DNA from: Dicaeum eximium
Lineage: Eukaryota; Chordata; Aves; Passeriformes; Dicaeidae
DNA: 64,000 bases
Assembly (NCBI GenBank): GCA_013396995.1
Contig: VWZP01005654.1
Location: 63,900-127,899 of the forward strand
Direction: 5' to 3'
Part shown: positions 32,390-46,204 of the stretch, one piece after another
How positions within the stretch are numbered: the first letter of the stretch is position 1
How the letters are laid out: each line of letters begins with the position of its first letter
Translations under genes and position numbers: made by a program
Notes under the pieces: model-generated
The model's input: the letters and a program-made list of their open reading frames with translations, nothing else
The model's database searches: none
What the model was told of the DNA's origin: nothing

Positions 32390-33563
32390 AAAAGCCTAAA
32401 AGGTGACCCCTTCTTTAAAAACGAGGGGTTGTTACCCTCTTAGAAGAAGTGGACTCTTCTTTGAGGAATTTCTCTAGAAATTCTCTGGAATTTCTCTGGA
32501 CTTTCTCTGAGGAAATGAGGGAGAATGGGAAGGTTTTGCTGCTGCTTCACAGCACCAGAATCTTGGCAAGTTTCCTCCTTGGGTAGGAAGCAGCAGCCCT
32601 GCTGAGAGGGCTCTCCTGGCACCACCAGCCTGAGCAGGGTGTTCAAGGGACACTCAGGGATACCTTAAACCCTTAAAGCTCAGCAGGAAAAGGCAGCTGT
32701 AGGACCACAGGAAGGTGCTGTGTGAGCTGGGAGTCACTGTGAAGAAAAATGTGGGAAAACTTGCTAGGAAGAACAGGGCGGGGGAAATGGGAAATCCTGG
32801 TGATACATTTATGAGAGGCAGGAATCCCGTGACAGTGGTAAAGGGAAAACTCACCCCCACCTGGCATCAAGGGGATTCCTGACTCTTCTCCCTACACTCA
32901 GCCTCCTCCTGGGCTCAAATGAACCCTGCAAGACTCCCAGCTGCACAAGGACTGGGGAATTCAGGTTTTTCCCCTGCCTTCAACGCACGAGGCTGTGGGT
33001 TTATCAGGGAGGTTTACTGACACAGCACGCTGTTATCTCTTCAGTGAGCTGTGGTGCCTCCAGGATGGAAAAACCCTGCTACTGAGTAATTCCCTGCTGT
33101 GACAGGGGTCTGGCATCAGTGTCAAGCCTGGGTGAACAGTGGGGGAGGAAATTCATGCCTGGAGAAAAAGGATTAGGGATGACAGTCGGGAAAAGAGGAT
33201 TCTCCCTAAGTGATTGATATGAAATCATGGGAGGCAGAACGAGAGAGTTCAGTGAAGCTGTGATGGAATATGGAAGGTCAGATTTGGGGGAAAATCTACA
33301 GTCAAGGGGAAAACCTTTGCAGATACCAGGAGGAAGCTGAAGTTTCCTCTCAGTGGGTAATTTGAGTCTCAGTGTGTATTTTGTATTCTGAAGGCCCAAG
33401 TGATTTACATAACTGATTCCCCTGTTGCTAATCCCTGCAGCAGAGGGGGTTTGCTGAACCCTCCTGGGTTTGTTTATTTATTGTGGGTACCTAAGGGAGC
33501 ATAAAGGACCTGTGAAATGGCTTCATGTTATACAAATCAGGAGGAAAGAATCTGCTGGGCATC
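32390..33563. other. Intergenic, no gene recognised
   Basis: Unique sequence, with a brief run of TTTCTCTGG-like units near 32466-32510. The 106-codon minus-strand frame at 33079-33399 has no recognised domain. Confidence 0.5.
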
Positions 33564-33612
33564 TGTCAAGGTTAACCCCAGCACTGCTCAGTCACTCCCC
33601 TTTCCCAGGGGT
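33564..33612 (+). mobile_element. Endogenous retrovirus LTR start fragment (tentative)
   Basis: TGTCAAGGTTAACCCCAGCA followed by CTGCTCAGTCACTCCCCTTT resembles the 5' end of a common avian LTR family that begins TGTCA-GGTTTAACCCC. Only about 50 bases are recognisable. No internal viral genes are present. Confidence 0.4.
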
Positions 33613-33635
33613 TGGAATCCTGGGGTGAACTGTGA

Positions 33636-33691
33636 GAGAGAATCACAGAGTCATTTGGTTAGAACAGAGCTCAAGACCACCGAGTCCAAGG
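33636..33691 (-). mobile_element. CR1 LINE 3' end, short
   Basis: AGAGAATCACAGAGTCATTT then GGTTAGAACAGAGCTCAAGA and CCACCGAGTCCAAGG match the reverse complement of the CR1 3' terminus with some decay. Confidence 0.7.
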
Positions 33692-36494
33692 AAGACCAGG
33701 AAGCTCTTTGGGTGTGGATTAACTTTGGTCTCTTCAGCCAGCACTATGCAGAGCCTTGGCAGGGTTGTGTGATGGGACAGTAGCCACAGGTCTGTCTTCT
33801 CTGTGGTGTCAGAGGTGACCTTTACACCTCCCCTGTCACCTTAACTGACCAAAAATTAATTTACTTCAGCCCCAGATAACGAGCATCACGCAGTGGATTC
33901 TTCCTCTCCAGCACACTGGGGCTAACTGGGAGTTCCATGGCTACTTCCTGGCCAGCCAGATGGTTTCTCATGGGCCACCACTGTGGGGATGTGGGGACAG
34001 AAGCCCTCCACTGCTTCACCTCACAGCCCTGGAGCTGGGAGTGCCAGGACAGCTCCACAGCTGCTCCCCAGAGCCCTCCTGGTGAATTATTCACGCTGGG
34101 GCTGTCACTGCTGCTTTGCTTCATGGAACTGAAGAAACATCAGATCCTCGGGCACATGGCTGGTGCTCCTGGCACTTCTGCCTGCTGGATGGGTTTTTAA
34201 GGACTCTTAGGGCAGCTGAGGGAACCAGATCAAGCCAGGAAGAGCAGAAAGCCGTGGGAAGCTTTGAGTCAGGGAGGGCTGTGGGTGGATGTGTGTGTAG
34301 GTGGATGGCAGAGCTCTCTCCTTCCCTGAGCTCCTCTGGAGCCAGGTGAGAGCTCCCTTCCTCCCTGGGCACCAATTAGGGCATGAGCACGCTCAGTGAC
34401 TTGGTCCCTCCGTGTTATTCTGGCAAATGCAGGATGGTAAATGGCACATTCCAGCAGGGGCTCTGGTTCACAATTCGTATTTTAGAATCACTCCCTATCA
34501 GCACCATCAGTGATGCAGATATTGAGTCACACTTCATATGGAGCTCTGTGAGAACAGCAGTTTTTAAAGGAGAGAGTGCGTGGATGTACCTGCTCTACTT
34601 GGTTTACCTCAAAGACAAAAAGCTCAAAATAGAGCTTGGGCATTAGATTTTAATTGCACTGCCATTCCTCACCCCAGGAAATATTTATTAACAAAAAATA
34701 ATTAGCTACATTTTAATGCTTTTAAAGATATGAGACTTGTAGTTTGGTTTTCTCCTTTTTTTTTGTTTTGTTCTCAACCTATTTTTATTCCTCGCCTCTT
34801 GCTTAATGCTAATGAATAAAAGAGTAACTAATGGGAAAATTAACATCTTTGAGGGATGCTGAAAAACTCCAATTAAACAAACAAAATTCCATCTTATTTA
34901 AAATGGAATTAAATTAGTATATCCATAATATTGCAGCCTGCAGACTTATTCAGCACACACCAACACCCTTTCTGTTCCAAACTTTTCTAGAAGGAATGAT
35001 TTCCAGCCTCCAGGAATTGTTGAAATATTATCTCAGAAACATAATAATAAAATTATAATAATTATAAATAGAATCTGAGATTTGAAATGCAGAGGAGAAA
35101 GGAAGAGAGTTGCTAATTTAAAGACCCCAAATATTCTTGTCTTTCTGAAGACAGGTAAAGCAAATTAATTCCCAATTTTTTAGGAGGAAAGGCAGGACTG
35201 AATTTGCTAGATGTTGCATTTTATATTGGTCCTATATGTGATATAAGTGATATAAGTGACACCTGTCAAATCTGCACTGCTCTAGATAGAACTTGTTCGC
35301 TTTAGCCTGTACTCCTTCAAAATGTCAGAGCAGAAATCACTTTTGTCACACTTGCTCTTTTTAGATGTGTGGTATTTCAATTTCCTCTTGTTTTAAACTG
35401 GGCTGGCTCCTTCTCACTCAGCAAAGATGAAAATAGAGGCTTGAACAGAAGGCTTTCAAAATGATACGTAGATGTCAGTGCCTGCTTCTATATAAAAAGT
35501 CATACATGAGCATGCACCCTTGTAAACTTCCATTTAGCAATTAGCTAAGTATTTTATTTCTCATAATTTCATCTACTCTAGCAATTTTATGTGGATATGC
35601 TTATCTATCCACTTCTTTGCATGACATGTCCATTATTAATCTTCTTATCTTGTGATTGCAATATTTGATTTTTGCATCTTGGTTGGTTTGGGGTTTGGTT
35701 TGTTCGGGTTTCTTTTTTTTTTTTAACTGAACAGAATAGCATTTCTGCTCTTCTCAATAAGTTCTGCAGGGGAGGAGGTTATGACACATATGGGGATGAT
35801 CTAACCAAATGTGTCTGTTTTATTAACGAAGGATATTTGGATCTTTGCCGCAGGCTGGGCAGAAGAGTTTGGGTTCAAAAATACATTTAATTTCCATGAG
35901 CATGCTTAATTTTGCAGAGCTTGGTTTTGCTTTGCCTCCCTTACTCTGCTGGGATTTTGGACTTCAGGGCTCAACTCTTTGTGTGTCACCTGCAAATTCC
36001 GCACAACTAATTTAAATATACTGGCAAGCTTATTAATGGTATTCTAGCTCAGGGAAGGAGACATCCAATTAATTCTCTCAGAGACTAAAAGACTCATTGC
36101 AAAGCAGTCTATTAAAGGCTTAAGTTATGTCCCTGGAACTGCTCTTTTGGGGTTGTGATTCCCTTGGATCTGTGATATATTGACAAGGTTTTATAAGGCG
36201 TTTTCCACTGGCAGTTTTCTACAAGTCCAGTAGGTTTAAAGACTTTGAAATTCTAATTTTAATTATTGATTTAACTGGCTTACTGTGGTAAAGAAGGAAT
36301 TATGCAATCCCTTCCATAAGCTCAGCAGCCTTTTAAAAATACATCAGTTATTTCCAGGCCATAGTATAGAGAGCACTATTAATGAGGTGTGGCCTGCCCT
36401 TGGCATCAGTTTGGCTTTTTCGTTTTAAAATCTTATTAGTGTGAAAAGGTTTTGGTTAGAACCTGTAAACCTCAGTCAATATTTTACAAGCAAA
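33692..36494. other. Intergenic, AT-rich in its middle, no gene recognised
   Basis: The block at about 34640-35660 is AT-rich, free of mobile elements, and rich in TAATTA-type cores. Short frames around 33860-34375 on both strands lack domains. A T-run lies at 35712-35724. Confidence 0.5.
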
Positions 36495-36655
36495 ATAGAA
36501 TCATAGAATGATTTGGGCTGGAAGGGACTGTAATGATCCTCTCATTCCACCCCTGCCATGGTCAGGGACACCTCCCACTGTCCCAGGCTGCTCCAAGCCC
36601 CATCCAACCTGGCCTTGGGCACTGCCAGGGATCCAGGGGCAGCCACAGCTTCTGT
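36495..36655 (-). mobile_element. CR1 LINE 3' fragment
   Basis: Reverse-complement CR1 with intact terminus: ATAGAATCATAGAATGATTT, GGGCTGGAAGGGACTG, CATTCCACCCCTGCCATGGT, then AACCTGGCCTTGGGCACTGC and GGATCCAGGGGCAGCCACAG. Confidence 0.93.
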
Positions 36656-39125
36656 GAGTAAATGGAGCGCAAAAGGAGGTGAATTCTCACCACCTTATAT
36701 ATATCAATATAGAAATATTAATGCAAAGCAATCCTGTGTCCATCAACCATAACCAGCAGGTTCTGAGACTGACACTGGAAATCAGCAGCAATGCAGCTGT
36801 GCTGGCACTTCCTGGTAATCCGGAGAGATGGATCAGTGGCTGCCCTTTGAAAACATCTTCTCTTCTTGTATCAAATCATTAAGATGGCAATAAACTGGAA
36901 GAGCAAATCCTGAGATCCTTTATTGACACCAACCAGACTTTAGCTCTGAGGTATCCCATTTGTGGCTCCACCAGTTGCTTTCTACAGCAAACATGACCTC
37001 CATGTCATGGCAGGTCATGTGTGATGGCTCTCCTTGGGCCTGGAGCAGAGCACATTCCATAAAAAAGTCCAAATGCAAAATTGGTGAGTTATGTTAAATT
37101 CCACAAGGGTTCTTTTTTTTTTTTTTTTTTCACTTATGGGCTCAACCCAGAGAGTTCTGAGGTCTGGTTTCAGGAGTTTCATCCTTTGCCAAGATGCAGT
37201 TGCTGCAGGTTTTGTGTTCAAGAGCTCAGCAACGTCCCTCATCTCTCTACTAGTGTAGAACACAGGGATAAAACTCCCCTAAAATAGTCACAGCCTTTCA
37301 GTCAGCTCTAACTCTGCCTTGTCATCGCCTTTAATTTTTTTCCAATGCAGTAAATGTTTAAAATAACCCAAACAATGAAATAGGAAATATTGGCCGCTTT
37401 CTGTGGTTCCTCTCAGTCATTGGTCCATGTAGGTTACCTGGAATGAAAGAAAACTCAGACAGAGACAGAACCAGGCTGGTGTCCAAGTTCAGCAAGATCC
37501 TGATGGAAAAAATGTGGAAAACTGCCCAGTGCACAGCAGCACTGTGCATTTATTAGCTGTAAAAGAACAGGGATACCTCCAGTTTAATTTTACCAGGGAC
37601 TCCTGGCCTGTCTCAAGTGAGTTCTTCCCATGGAAAAAGTTGATTGAATCCACATTCATATAGACTGTTTCTGTGTCTACTGGTTAATCCACTTGTCTTT
37701 TTAAAATATTCTTCTGATAAAGGTTCAGAGAAATCATGAGAAAAGAAAAAAGCAAACACAGAGAAAGATACAGGATTTGTGGAAGGAGCAAGTGAGGACA
37801 GAGACTTTGATGTGAGCTGTTATATCATAATATTCTAGCACTTTTTTTTTTACTTTTCTTCTATTAAATTTCACCTGATAACTGGGATTCTAGCCACAAA
37901 ACCTAATTATAAGGCAGAAAAGAAGAAAGTGGTGAAGTTTTGTCCATGTCCTTAATCACTCCTTGATTTTTATCAAGCCAAGGCATAAAAACATCACCTG
38001 CAATTATCTCCCACGCAGAGAGATGATTTCCTTTTGTCAGGAATCCCTGGCAGCCAGACCCAGGAGCCCTGGGTTTTTATTACCTGGGGCTCCAGGAACA
38101 CCTGTGTTTTCTTGGCAAGATCTGGAGATGAAAATGTTTTAACAGTGCTCATGTTAAGGATTTCCTCTGCAGTCCTGAGTGCCTCATTGATCTGGTAGCT
38201 GTAAAGAGGGAAAAATCAAAGGAGTTGCTGACTGATTTCTTTTCCCTGTGTTGAGGATCTCCTGCTCTTCATCACAAGTTTTAACTTTATTAAATTAACT
38301 CTGAGTTCCCACTTTTGTCATTTGTGTGAAGATTTGGACAGAAAGCTACAAATGGGGATTTGCTTTCCTTAAAAAATGCTGGTCTTTTTCTCTCATGTGA
38401 AAGAAAAAAAATGCTAATTATCACTAACAAAAGGGGTTTTTAAAATTTCCATTTGAAGTCAGTATAAATCAGTTAGCTTCAAGGAGATATTTCTCCTCAT
38501 CCTCTGGGCCTGGGTGGTGAGGAAATAGGGCAGGAGGAGCATCCCTACATCTGGAGACACAGAAATGTCTGGAAATGTCCCTCAGAGAGAATATGCTGTA
38601 GCTGCTTTTTACTTCCAGGTACACTGTTTGAAATGGAAACAATGGCTTCAAAAATGGCTTTAAGTGCAGAGAAGTTGAGGTTGTCTTAATGCAAATCTCT
38701 GCAATATTTCCTCATTTACAAACAGTGCTGCTGCCTTGCATTTCCAGCTATCATCATTCCTCCCCTCTGGACGTTGCCTTCTCCCCTCTTTTGATTCCAG
38801 CTGTAGAAGTCACACTGGATTTTAATTTATTTTCTTCTGATCTTTCTTGCAAACCTTCTGACATTTCTTCCCTGTCAATGGAGGGAAGCAACCAAAACTC
38901 CAAAACTCCAATCTCTGCTGCTTTCCTTCATTTTTTCCCTCCTCAGAGCTCTTTAACATCTGACAGTGCCTTTGGTGCTGACTGAAGGGAAGGGAAGAGC
39001 TTTCCAGTGAGTGATATTGGAGAGCACACACACAGAATAAAAAGTTCAATCCAATTAGCAGAAACTGCATTTCCCTCAGGAAATCCTCTAACTCACCCTG
39101 GCAAGGCAATGAACCCTCTCAGATC
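36656..39125. other. Intergenic, no gene recognised
   Basis: Unique sequence with a T-run of about 20 at 37112-37131. A collagen-like GVPGAP reading on the minus strand near 38085-38105 was examined and not accepted as an exon. Confidence 0.5.
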
Positions 39126-39184
39126 ACAGGATCACAGAATGGTTTGGGTTGGAAGGGACCTTTAAAGGGCATCTCCTTCCCTAC
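39126..39184 (-). mobile_element. CR1 LINE extreme 3' end
   Basis: ACAGGATCACAGAATGGTTT, then GGGTTGGAAGGGACCTTTAA and a GGGCATCTCCTTCC block, is a reverse-complement CR1 terminus, cut off within about 60 bases. Confidence 0.88.
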
Positions 39185-42100
39185 GTGTTACATGGAGGTG
39201 GCAACGGGACTGAAAGGGCAGAAAATCCAAATCTTTTGATGTCAAAACCTGGATAATTTCTGCCCATGATCTTCATATAGGCTTTGGGATGATTTCCAGA
39301 AGGAAATCTTATAAGAATTCGCTGATTTTAGGGATGAGTAAAACCTGCCTTAAAAAGATTTGTTGGGTTGTTGCAACTGGAGGAGATGAAAAAGCAATAT
39401 TGAAACAAACTTGGGGGCTTTATCAACAGAGGGCTTGCTTGGTCTAATAAAGTGTAATTCCAGAGACAGCCAATCTCCCTTTGCAGCAGGGACACCCAAA
39501 CTCTGTATTCCCAAGCTTTCCAAAGCCAGATAAAAGCTCATATTTATGCACTGAGTCAGGAATCAGCTAAAATCAATATTTTTATTTCAAAGTATTCTTT
39601 GGGATTTTTTTTTCCTTTATAAACCTCACAGGATGAGGCCTGCACTGCCAAACCCCAGCTTTAAGATGATTTTTTCTGACAAGACATGCATCACTGAGAA
39701 CATTCTCCTGTAATGGAAGTGATGGCACAGGTTTGTGGCACTGTGAACACAAACCTGCACTGACAGAGGCTCAGAGAAACCCTCTGTGTTCCACATGTAT
39801 CTTCCTCAAAAGTCATTTTGCCTTAGTGACACCCCATGAGGGTTTAACCCACAACAAATCTGAGCCAAATTGTGTGATTTCCCAGCATTTAATAGGATAG
39901 TCTGAGCTGTGGTGGCCCAGGGTGTGAAATCCCTGGCGTGGATGGTGATCCTGGGTGTAGCACTGAGTATTTACTGCCTTTCTTTGCTCAGATCCTGTGA
40001 GGTGTAGGGGCTGTAACTGGTGAAATCCTTTTTCCATCCCAGAATGGACTGGAGGCTCTTCACAGCCCTAACTTGCTCCCAGTTATCCACAGAAATCCCA
40101 GAATGAGGAATGAGGTTAAAAACCCCCTCCCTTCTCCACCCCTGAGCTGATAACAGGAAAACTGGACTTGCAATCCTCTTTCTTCTTCTTACACCTCTCT
40201 CCTTCCTGAGCATGAGGATAACCCTGGCTGCTGTAACTGTTCTTGGAAAATTACTACAGATAGAGAGAAATACAGAGAGAAATACAGATAAATCCATGAA
40301 TATTGCAGAATATTACCTTTATCCACCAAAGAACAGGATTAGTTGCTGTGTAACTTTATTAAGCAGTGTTGGATGACTTTCACCAGAGAGAGCTGTATTA
40401 TAATGGGGGTGAAAAGCAGCCCAGGACCTGCAAAAAAATTTCAAGAGACAATATGTTATCCAAACAGAACTTCATCTGTTTTAAGGGATTCTGGTAGCAA
40501 AGTGCTTCATCTCCTTTCCTTAATTTTGTAATTGTAATTGTAATTGTCCCTCCATTATAGGATGGGACATGTAGAGAGCCAAGGAGGGATTTTCTGTTAA
40601 TTTGATATGGAGAATAACATGGAATATATATTTTCATTGCCCAGCTCCTGGGTCCAGGAGTATCATATTAGCTCCAAGACAAGTTAAGAGAAGGATTTTG
40701 CCTGTATGGGTATGAAAGGAACGTGGATTCTAAGAAGGACTGGGTTTGTGTGAGCACCTGTGGGTATAGGTGGGTGTGGACTTGGAAAAGTGGGAATTGG
40801 GAATAGTGACTCTGCTTACAAAACCAATGTCCTGCTCAGACTTCCAGCCATCCTGGCAAAGTATGTCCTAACTTAATCTTTGGGTTACTTGGGCTCTCTC
40901 CTGATTGCAACCACCCTGTTTATCTGCTGCTGTCTCCACCAGAGGAAACTGCTTTAAAATGTCACTAAACTCTCATTTGGTGATTAACTGAATTTATACG
41001 GAAAGATCTTAACAGGAATTTTTAAAAAAAATAACAATATCCTTGTTCTGTTTTCTCTAAAACTGCTCCTCCTGAGTTGGCTGCCTCTGTCAGCCCTGAG
41101 CATTTCATCCCCAGATGAGTGGGGCAGCATTGCTTCTTTCCTCAGTACAGCAACATAAAAGGCACGAGCAAAATGTGATCTTTTCTAATAGGACCTGAAA
41201 AGCTGCACTTTCTGGGTTAAGGTTGCTTTTTATCCGAAGAAAAAAATCTCATAGGTAAGAAAGGCATGACAAAGAAAAAGGCTGTCTGAGCTGAAACACT
41301 GAAGAAAGTGTTCAGGAACAGTTAATCCCCCAAAAGATATTTCTTGAGCAATTCTGGCAAGATTAGATAGAGAAGGCTATTACTTATGTGTCTTGCTGTT
41401 ATTTGCAGCATGGGCAGGAGCTGTCAAGACACAAGTCTACTGCATTTCAATATTTTAGGTCATTCTTTATGCTGGAATCATAAGGATTATTTCTCATTCA
41501 TGTCACTTCTATCCCCAGCTCATTATTTGATTTAGATATCCATCCCTATAGCACACAGTATTTAAGACCTGACCCTGAGCTTGCTGGAGTACAGACTTAT
41601 GTAAAGATCAGTGGGAAGAATTTGAGGGCTTTTAATTAACCCTTATTAAGCTTTTCAGCAAACAGGGGAAAACTTCCCAAACAGGCAAAAATAATTGGCT
41701 TTAGTTGCCTTCCTTCACTAATTGGGAGTGAGTACTTCCCAAAGTGGCAGACCACAAATCAAGTTATGAAACTCAAATACTGAATGTATTTATACCAAAT
41801 AAAATGAAAAAAGGAAACCCAACAGGAAGTTTGCAGTCAATCCCTCAGGACGTTGAGGTTTGTATGGTCTCAGTCACCCTGAAGTAGATAAACCAGCACA
41901 TGGAGTAAGCCACTATTTTCTCTTGATGGGATTGAAAGATGAGTGACAATCCAGCCCTGTGAGTGCCTGATTTAAAGGCTTCACCCTCTCCCAACACATC
42001 CTTGTCAGTAAAGTGTCTGCCAGCCTAAAGGGTTTTCTCCAATCAATTTTTACATTAGTTGTTGATAATTGAAAGCCTTCAGCATGTGTCTGTGAAGATC

Positions 42101-43631
42101 TCTCCATCTTTTCGTTCTTCAGGTGAAAATGATGAATACAGATCCCAGGCTGGGTCCTTGTGTGTGTCATATCTGCTCCAAGGAGTGTCCTGTGGCCGTG
42201 GGCAACCCTGTACAAGGTGTAATAAAACACCCTGATCACCATGGAATCCACCATGGAAAAATGGAATTCAGTAAGATGTCTTAGCTGAGTAAATGCATTC
42301 AGGGATTGGGAAGTAAGACCAGTCTAAATTTGAAGGCCAGGCTGAGACCTCTTTTAATAGTTTGGCCTCTTATTCCTAAGAAATGTCCAAAGAAAAGCAC
42401 ATTAATGCTTTCTGTGAACTGTGACACATTTCAGAAAGGGAGCAATTGTGTTCTCCTGCATTAATTTTATTTATTGCCCCAACAGGCAGAATCACATGCA
42501 GTCAGATTTCTTGGCACTCTAATTCTTAAAAAATTAGTTTCTGCTCATAAACATGAACAAACTTCCTAAACAGTCATCACTGCTATAACAGATATATTTT
42601 TACATTTGTGTGGCCCTTGTTCTAGTCATGACTTTAAGTGAAATAAAGATTGTAGTAGGTAAGATATGTTACAATCTTTAAAGGTAATTTAGCTTCTTAT
42701 CAGAAAATTATCAGCCTAGAAACAAATACTCTGCAGCCAAGGTAATCACTCAATATTTAATAAACCATGTAGGCATTTCCTGCCATTAGAATTCAATGAC
42801 AGTGGAATTTCAAAGAGCATTTTGGATAAGGGCTGACACACACCCGTGTGGTTTGTGCAATACAGACATGCAAGGAAAATTTTCCAGCTCTGAGGAATAA
42901 AACAGGATTAGGAAGCCATGACAAATGATCCAAAATAGGGTAGAAGTCCCAAACATCATCTCCAGTGTAATACAGGCTTAGCCAGCAGATGGGTTTAGAA
43001 ACCACTCTCTTGTCTCTTATCAACAACCCAAAGATATTCCCCTCCCTCCTACTGCTCTACCCTTTCCCTGGGACTGCCATAACATTAGAAAACTGATTTT
43101 CAGTGTGATTTATGTCCTGGACCTGAAGAACCACAGTGAAATCAGCTTGGTGTCTGTGAACCATCATGAATCCAGGGAAACAACATTCAGATGTTGTGGG
43201 CATCCCGTGTCAGGCCAGACTGCAACCCAGAGTTTTGATTTCATTTAACAAATCCAAATTACACACTTTGACTTGGGCCCATCCAAACCTTTTGCTTCCA
43301 TTTAAAAAGTTAAACCCAAATGTTTTCCTGTATCCATGCTGCCTTCAACTTTCCATTCTGCAAATCACTCAGCTTGCTGACTTCTCAGCAGGACTTAGGC
43401 AGAAAAACACCAGGCTTTTCCACCAAGTGGAAAAAGGGCTGGGGAAAAAAACATTGCTTATGCTAAACCTAATTGGCAGCAGAGCATAATATCAGATTTC
43501 TGAAAAAAATGTTTATGTATGACAGTCCTTGCTGCTTAACTGGCAGAGAGGCTGAAAAATGCAGCTGGATGAGCTGTGTCAGACTTTTCAGTTTGACAGA
43601 CTGGGGGCAAACATTTTAGCAGGTCCTGCTG
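39185..43631. other. Intergenic, no gene recognised
   Basis: 4.4 kb of unique sequence without CR1 ends. Minor direct repeats are GAGAGAAATACA twice (40262-40288) and TAATTG four times (40530-40550). Frames of about 105-115 codons (39971-40297, 41913-42254, 43166-43489) show no family resemblance. Confidence 0.5.
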
Positions 43632-43905
43632 CAGTGGGACAAGGGGTGATGGTTTGGAACTGAAGGAGTTCAGTTTAGATCAGATTTAAGGAAGATGTTT
43701 TGTACAATGAGGGTGGGCAGGCCCTGGCACAGGGTGCCCAGAGCAGCTGTGGCTGCCCCTGGATCCCTGGCAGTGCCCAAGGCCAGGCTGGACAGGGCTG
43801 GGAGCAGCCTGGGACAGTGGGAGGTGTCCCTGCCATGGCAGGGGTGGCACTGGATGAGCTTTAAGGTCCCTTCCCACACAAACCATCCTATAATTCCTTG
43901 TTTCT
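43632..43905 (+). mobile_element. CR1 LINE 3' fragment
   Basis: Sense CR1 with AGTGGGACAAGGGGTGATGG, GAGGGTGGGCAGGCCCTGGC, CCTGGATCCCTGGCAGTGCC, GGTGTCCCTGCCATGGCAGG, TAAGGTCCCTTCCCACACAA and an ATCCTATAATTCC tail. The 142-codon minus frame over it is a shadow. It closely resembles the copy at 14559-14810. Confidence 0.93.
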
Positions 43906-46204
43906 CTGTGTCCCAGACTCCTGGCTTTCCTGAATGAAGTGGCACTGGTTGACACAGATGCTGGGTCAGCAGCAGGGAGGCGACTGAGGAGCAGGGACCC
44001 AAACCTTTTCCAGTGCTTCTACAATTCTGCTGAATAACCAGAACCAGGAGCTTTCCATGGGCCAGCTGCAGCTCCCCCACGACAGCTGATGAGCACACAT
44101 GTCCTTATGCAAAGGCTTCTGCTGTTTAAGGAGTGTTCAACTGTACACAGAAGAATTCCTCTGTGCCATTGCATTTTCCTGCCTCTCCAGTTCATGGGAG
44201 GATTCCAAATGGCAGCACCTCTGTGGTCTGCCAAACCTCACTGTGCTCTTATTCCATATGGAAGCAGTCGAATGTGCTGAATGCAATGAAGTTCATGTTT
44301 AAATTAGAATGAGAAGTAATTGACAGTGGAAAATCTGGGAAATATTCCAGACAGAAAAGAAGTGGTGAGTTTTGCTTTCCCATAAACTTCCTAAGAGCTT
44401 AAATATCACTGTGCTCTCGGAGACCTTGGGTAAAATGATATGTTTGATTCTCAAAACCCAACATGAAAGTGGTATTTGGAAATGGGGATGGTTTTGTTTT
44501 CACAATGAAATCCTCAGCAAACATTATCTTCTCCTCCTCGGATTTGTGTGACAAGTTTCACTGTCTCAAATCAAACGTGTTTATTTCCAGAGAACCCTTT
44601 CAAGAAAATTCTTTTGAAATTAGTTGACTTTGGTTGTTATCCTACACTTTTTCATATTTCATTAGCTTGACTTTTAACAGCTGGTGTTTAATGAATAATT
44701 ACACAGTAATGAAAAATACATCTTGCATTTAAAGAAAGCTTTATGCAGATTTGCTAATCAATTTAGGCACTGTATCTTATTTGTTTATAGTACATCTCCC
44801 AGTTGGAGTGTAATTATCAAACTTTGCATCTATATTTAACTGTCTAAATTGAAGGAAATACAACAGAGTTGAAGCAACTAATTGTCAGCATTACCAACCA
44901 ATTAGTATTCTGAAAGATTATTCTGTTAAAGCTTTTCCCTCCAGTATGACTCATCTTAAACACCCCTGGGGTTTGGTGTTCTGTCCATACTCTCCAGGTA
45001 TTTTTCAGCTCTAGAAGCAAATTGTAGCAGAATAGGACTAATAGTCCCTTCAGCTATGAACATGAAAATTTTACGTAAATAAGTGAAATTACAGATTAAT
45101 TCTCAGTCTCTTATTTCTTCTAACACCTGAGATGGGTTGGAAGAACTGAAGGTCCTTCTTTTTTTAAAAACGTATATTGTAGTTGATTCAAAGGACTGTT
45201 AGAAAAAAAAAAAAACACTGCAAGCCTGTTTAGTTTTTTGATTTACAGCAAAAGTAAGAAAGAAAAAGAACTTGCACTGTTGCTGTTCTAAAATGTGTTG
45301 CTGACATCCTACATGACATCGAAAAGCACTTTTAAAAGGTCATTTAGCACATTAAATAAATGCAGCTGGATGAATGCTGTACCAAGAAATCTGGACAAAT
45401 TCAACATCATGTTGTAAAGAGCAATAAGCTCTCACTCCCTGGTTATAAAATAAATTTAAATAAAAGAAATTGAAAGATTGGATTTTCTTCCTGTGGTTTG
45501 CTGTACTTGAAGATGACTTTATCTTCCATATTAGGGGGGTTTTACAGTTCCTTAAAATGTTTTAAGGAAGAAAGATTAAAAATAAAGAAGGAAAAGCTCT
45601 GGCTTTCAGGAGCAGGACATCAAATGGGACACAGCAGCTAGATACAGACATGGAAATCAGTGAATATCTGGAATGATAATAACAGTTGACCTAATGTAAT
45701 ATTACTCCAAATACAAATATGCAGATTAAACGAGCCACAAATGTGACATTTCTCAAAGTCTCCAGGAATGCAGCATTTCCCCGTAAAACCAGAATTTTCT
45801 CAGAATACGAATTCAGAAGAAATCAAAATCGCAGGATTCCCTGGAAAAGATGGAGAGATGTGCTTGGGCTGTGCACCAACCACCAGGCATGGACCATGAT
45901 CCATCAGGGGGATATTGCTGCCACCCTGAGCAATAGAAATGCCCAGGGGGGAATGGATCCAGAGGGAGGGGTCAGACTGCCCCAACTCCAGAAATCACTG
46001 CTGCTGGGCTCTTCCTCCCTCTTCTGAGGATGTGCTGGGTTTTTCAGGTGGTGAAAATTTGGGCAGCAAGCAGCAGGGACTGAAAAAGCATTGGCTGCTC
46101 CCTGGAGACACTGGGCTTGCTGCCCTTGAGGGAGGATTGCTGCTGCACATCAGCTCCTTGTCTTCTTTCCCATGGCAGGGAGCACAGTGGGATTCTTGGG
46201 GTGT
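43906..46204. other. Intergenic, AT-rich block at 44500-45100
   Basis: The AT-rich block holds many homeodomain-type cores (AATAATTACA, TAATTATC, AACTAATTG, CCAATTAG) and no mobile element, as in developmental non-coding elements. The rest is unremarkable. No gene is recognised. Confidence 0.4.

Noticed and set aside
38080..38125. Collagen-like GVPGAP codons followed by a possible GT donor on the minus strand
   Set aside because: Only two Gly-X-Y triplets, no glycine repeat upstream, and no neighbouring collagen exon.
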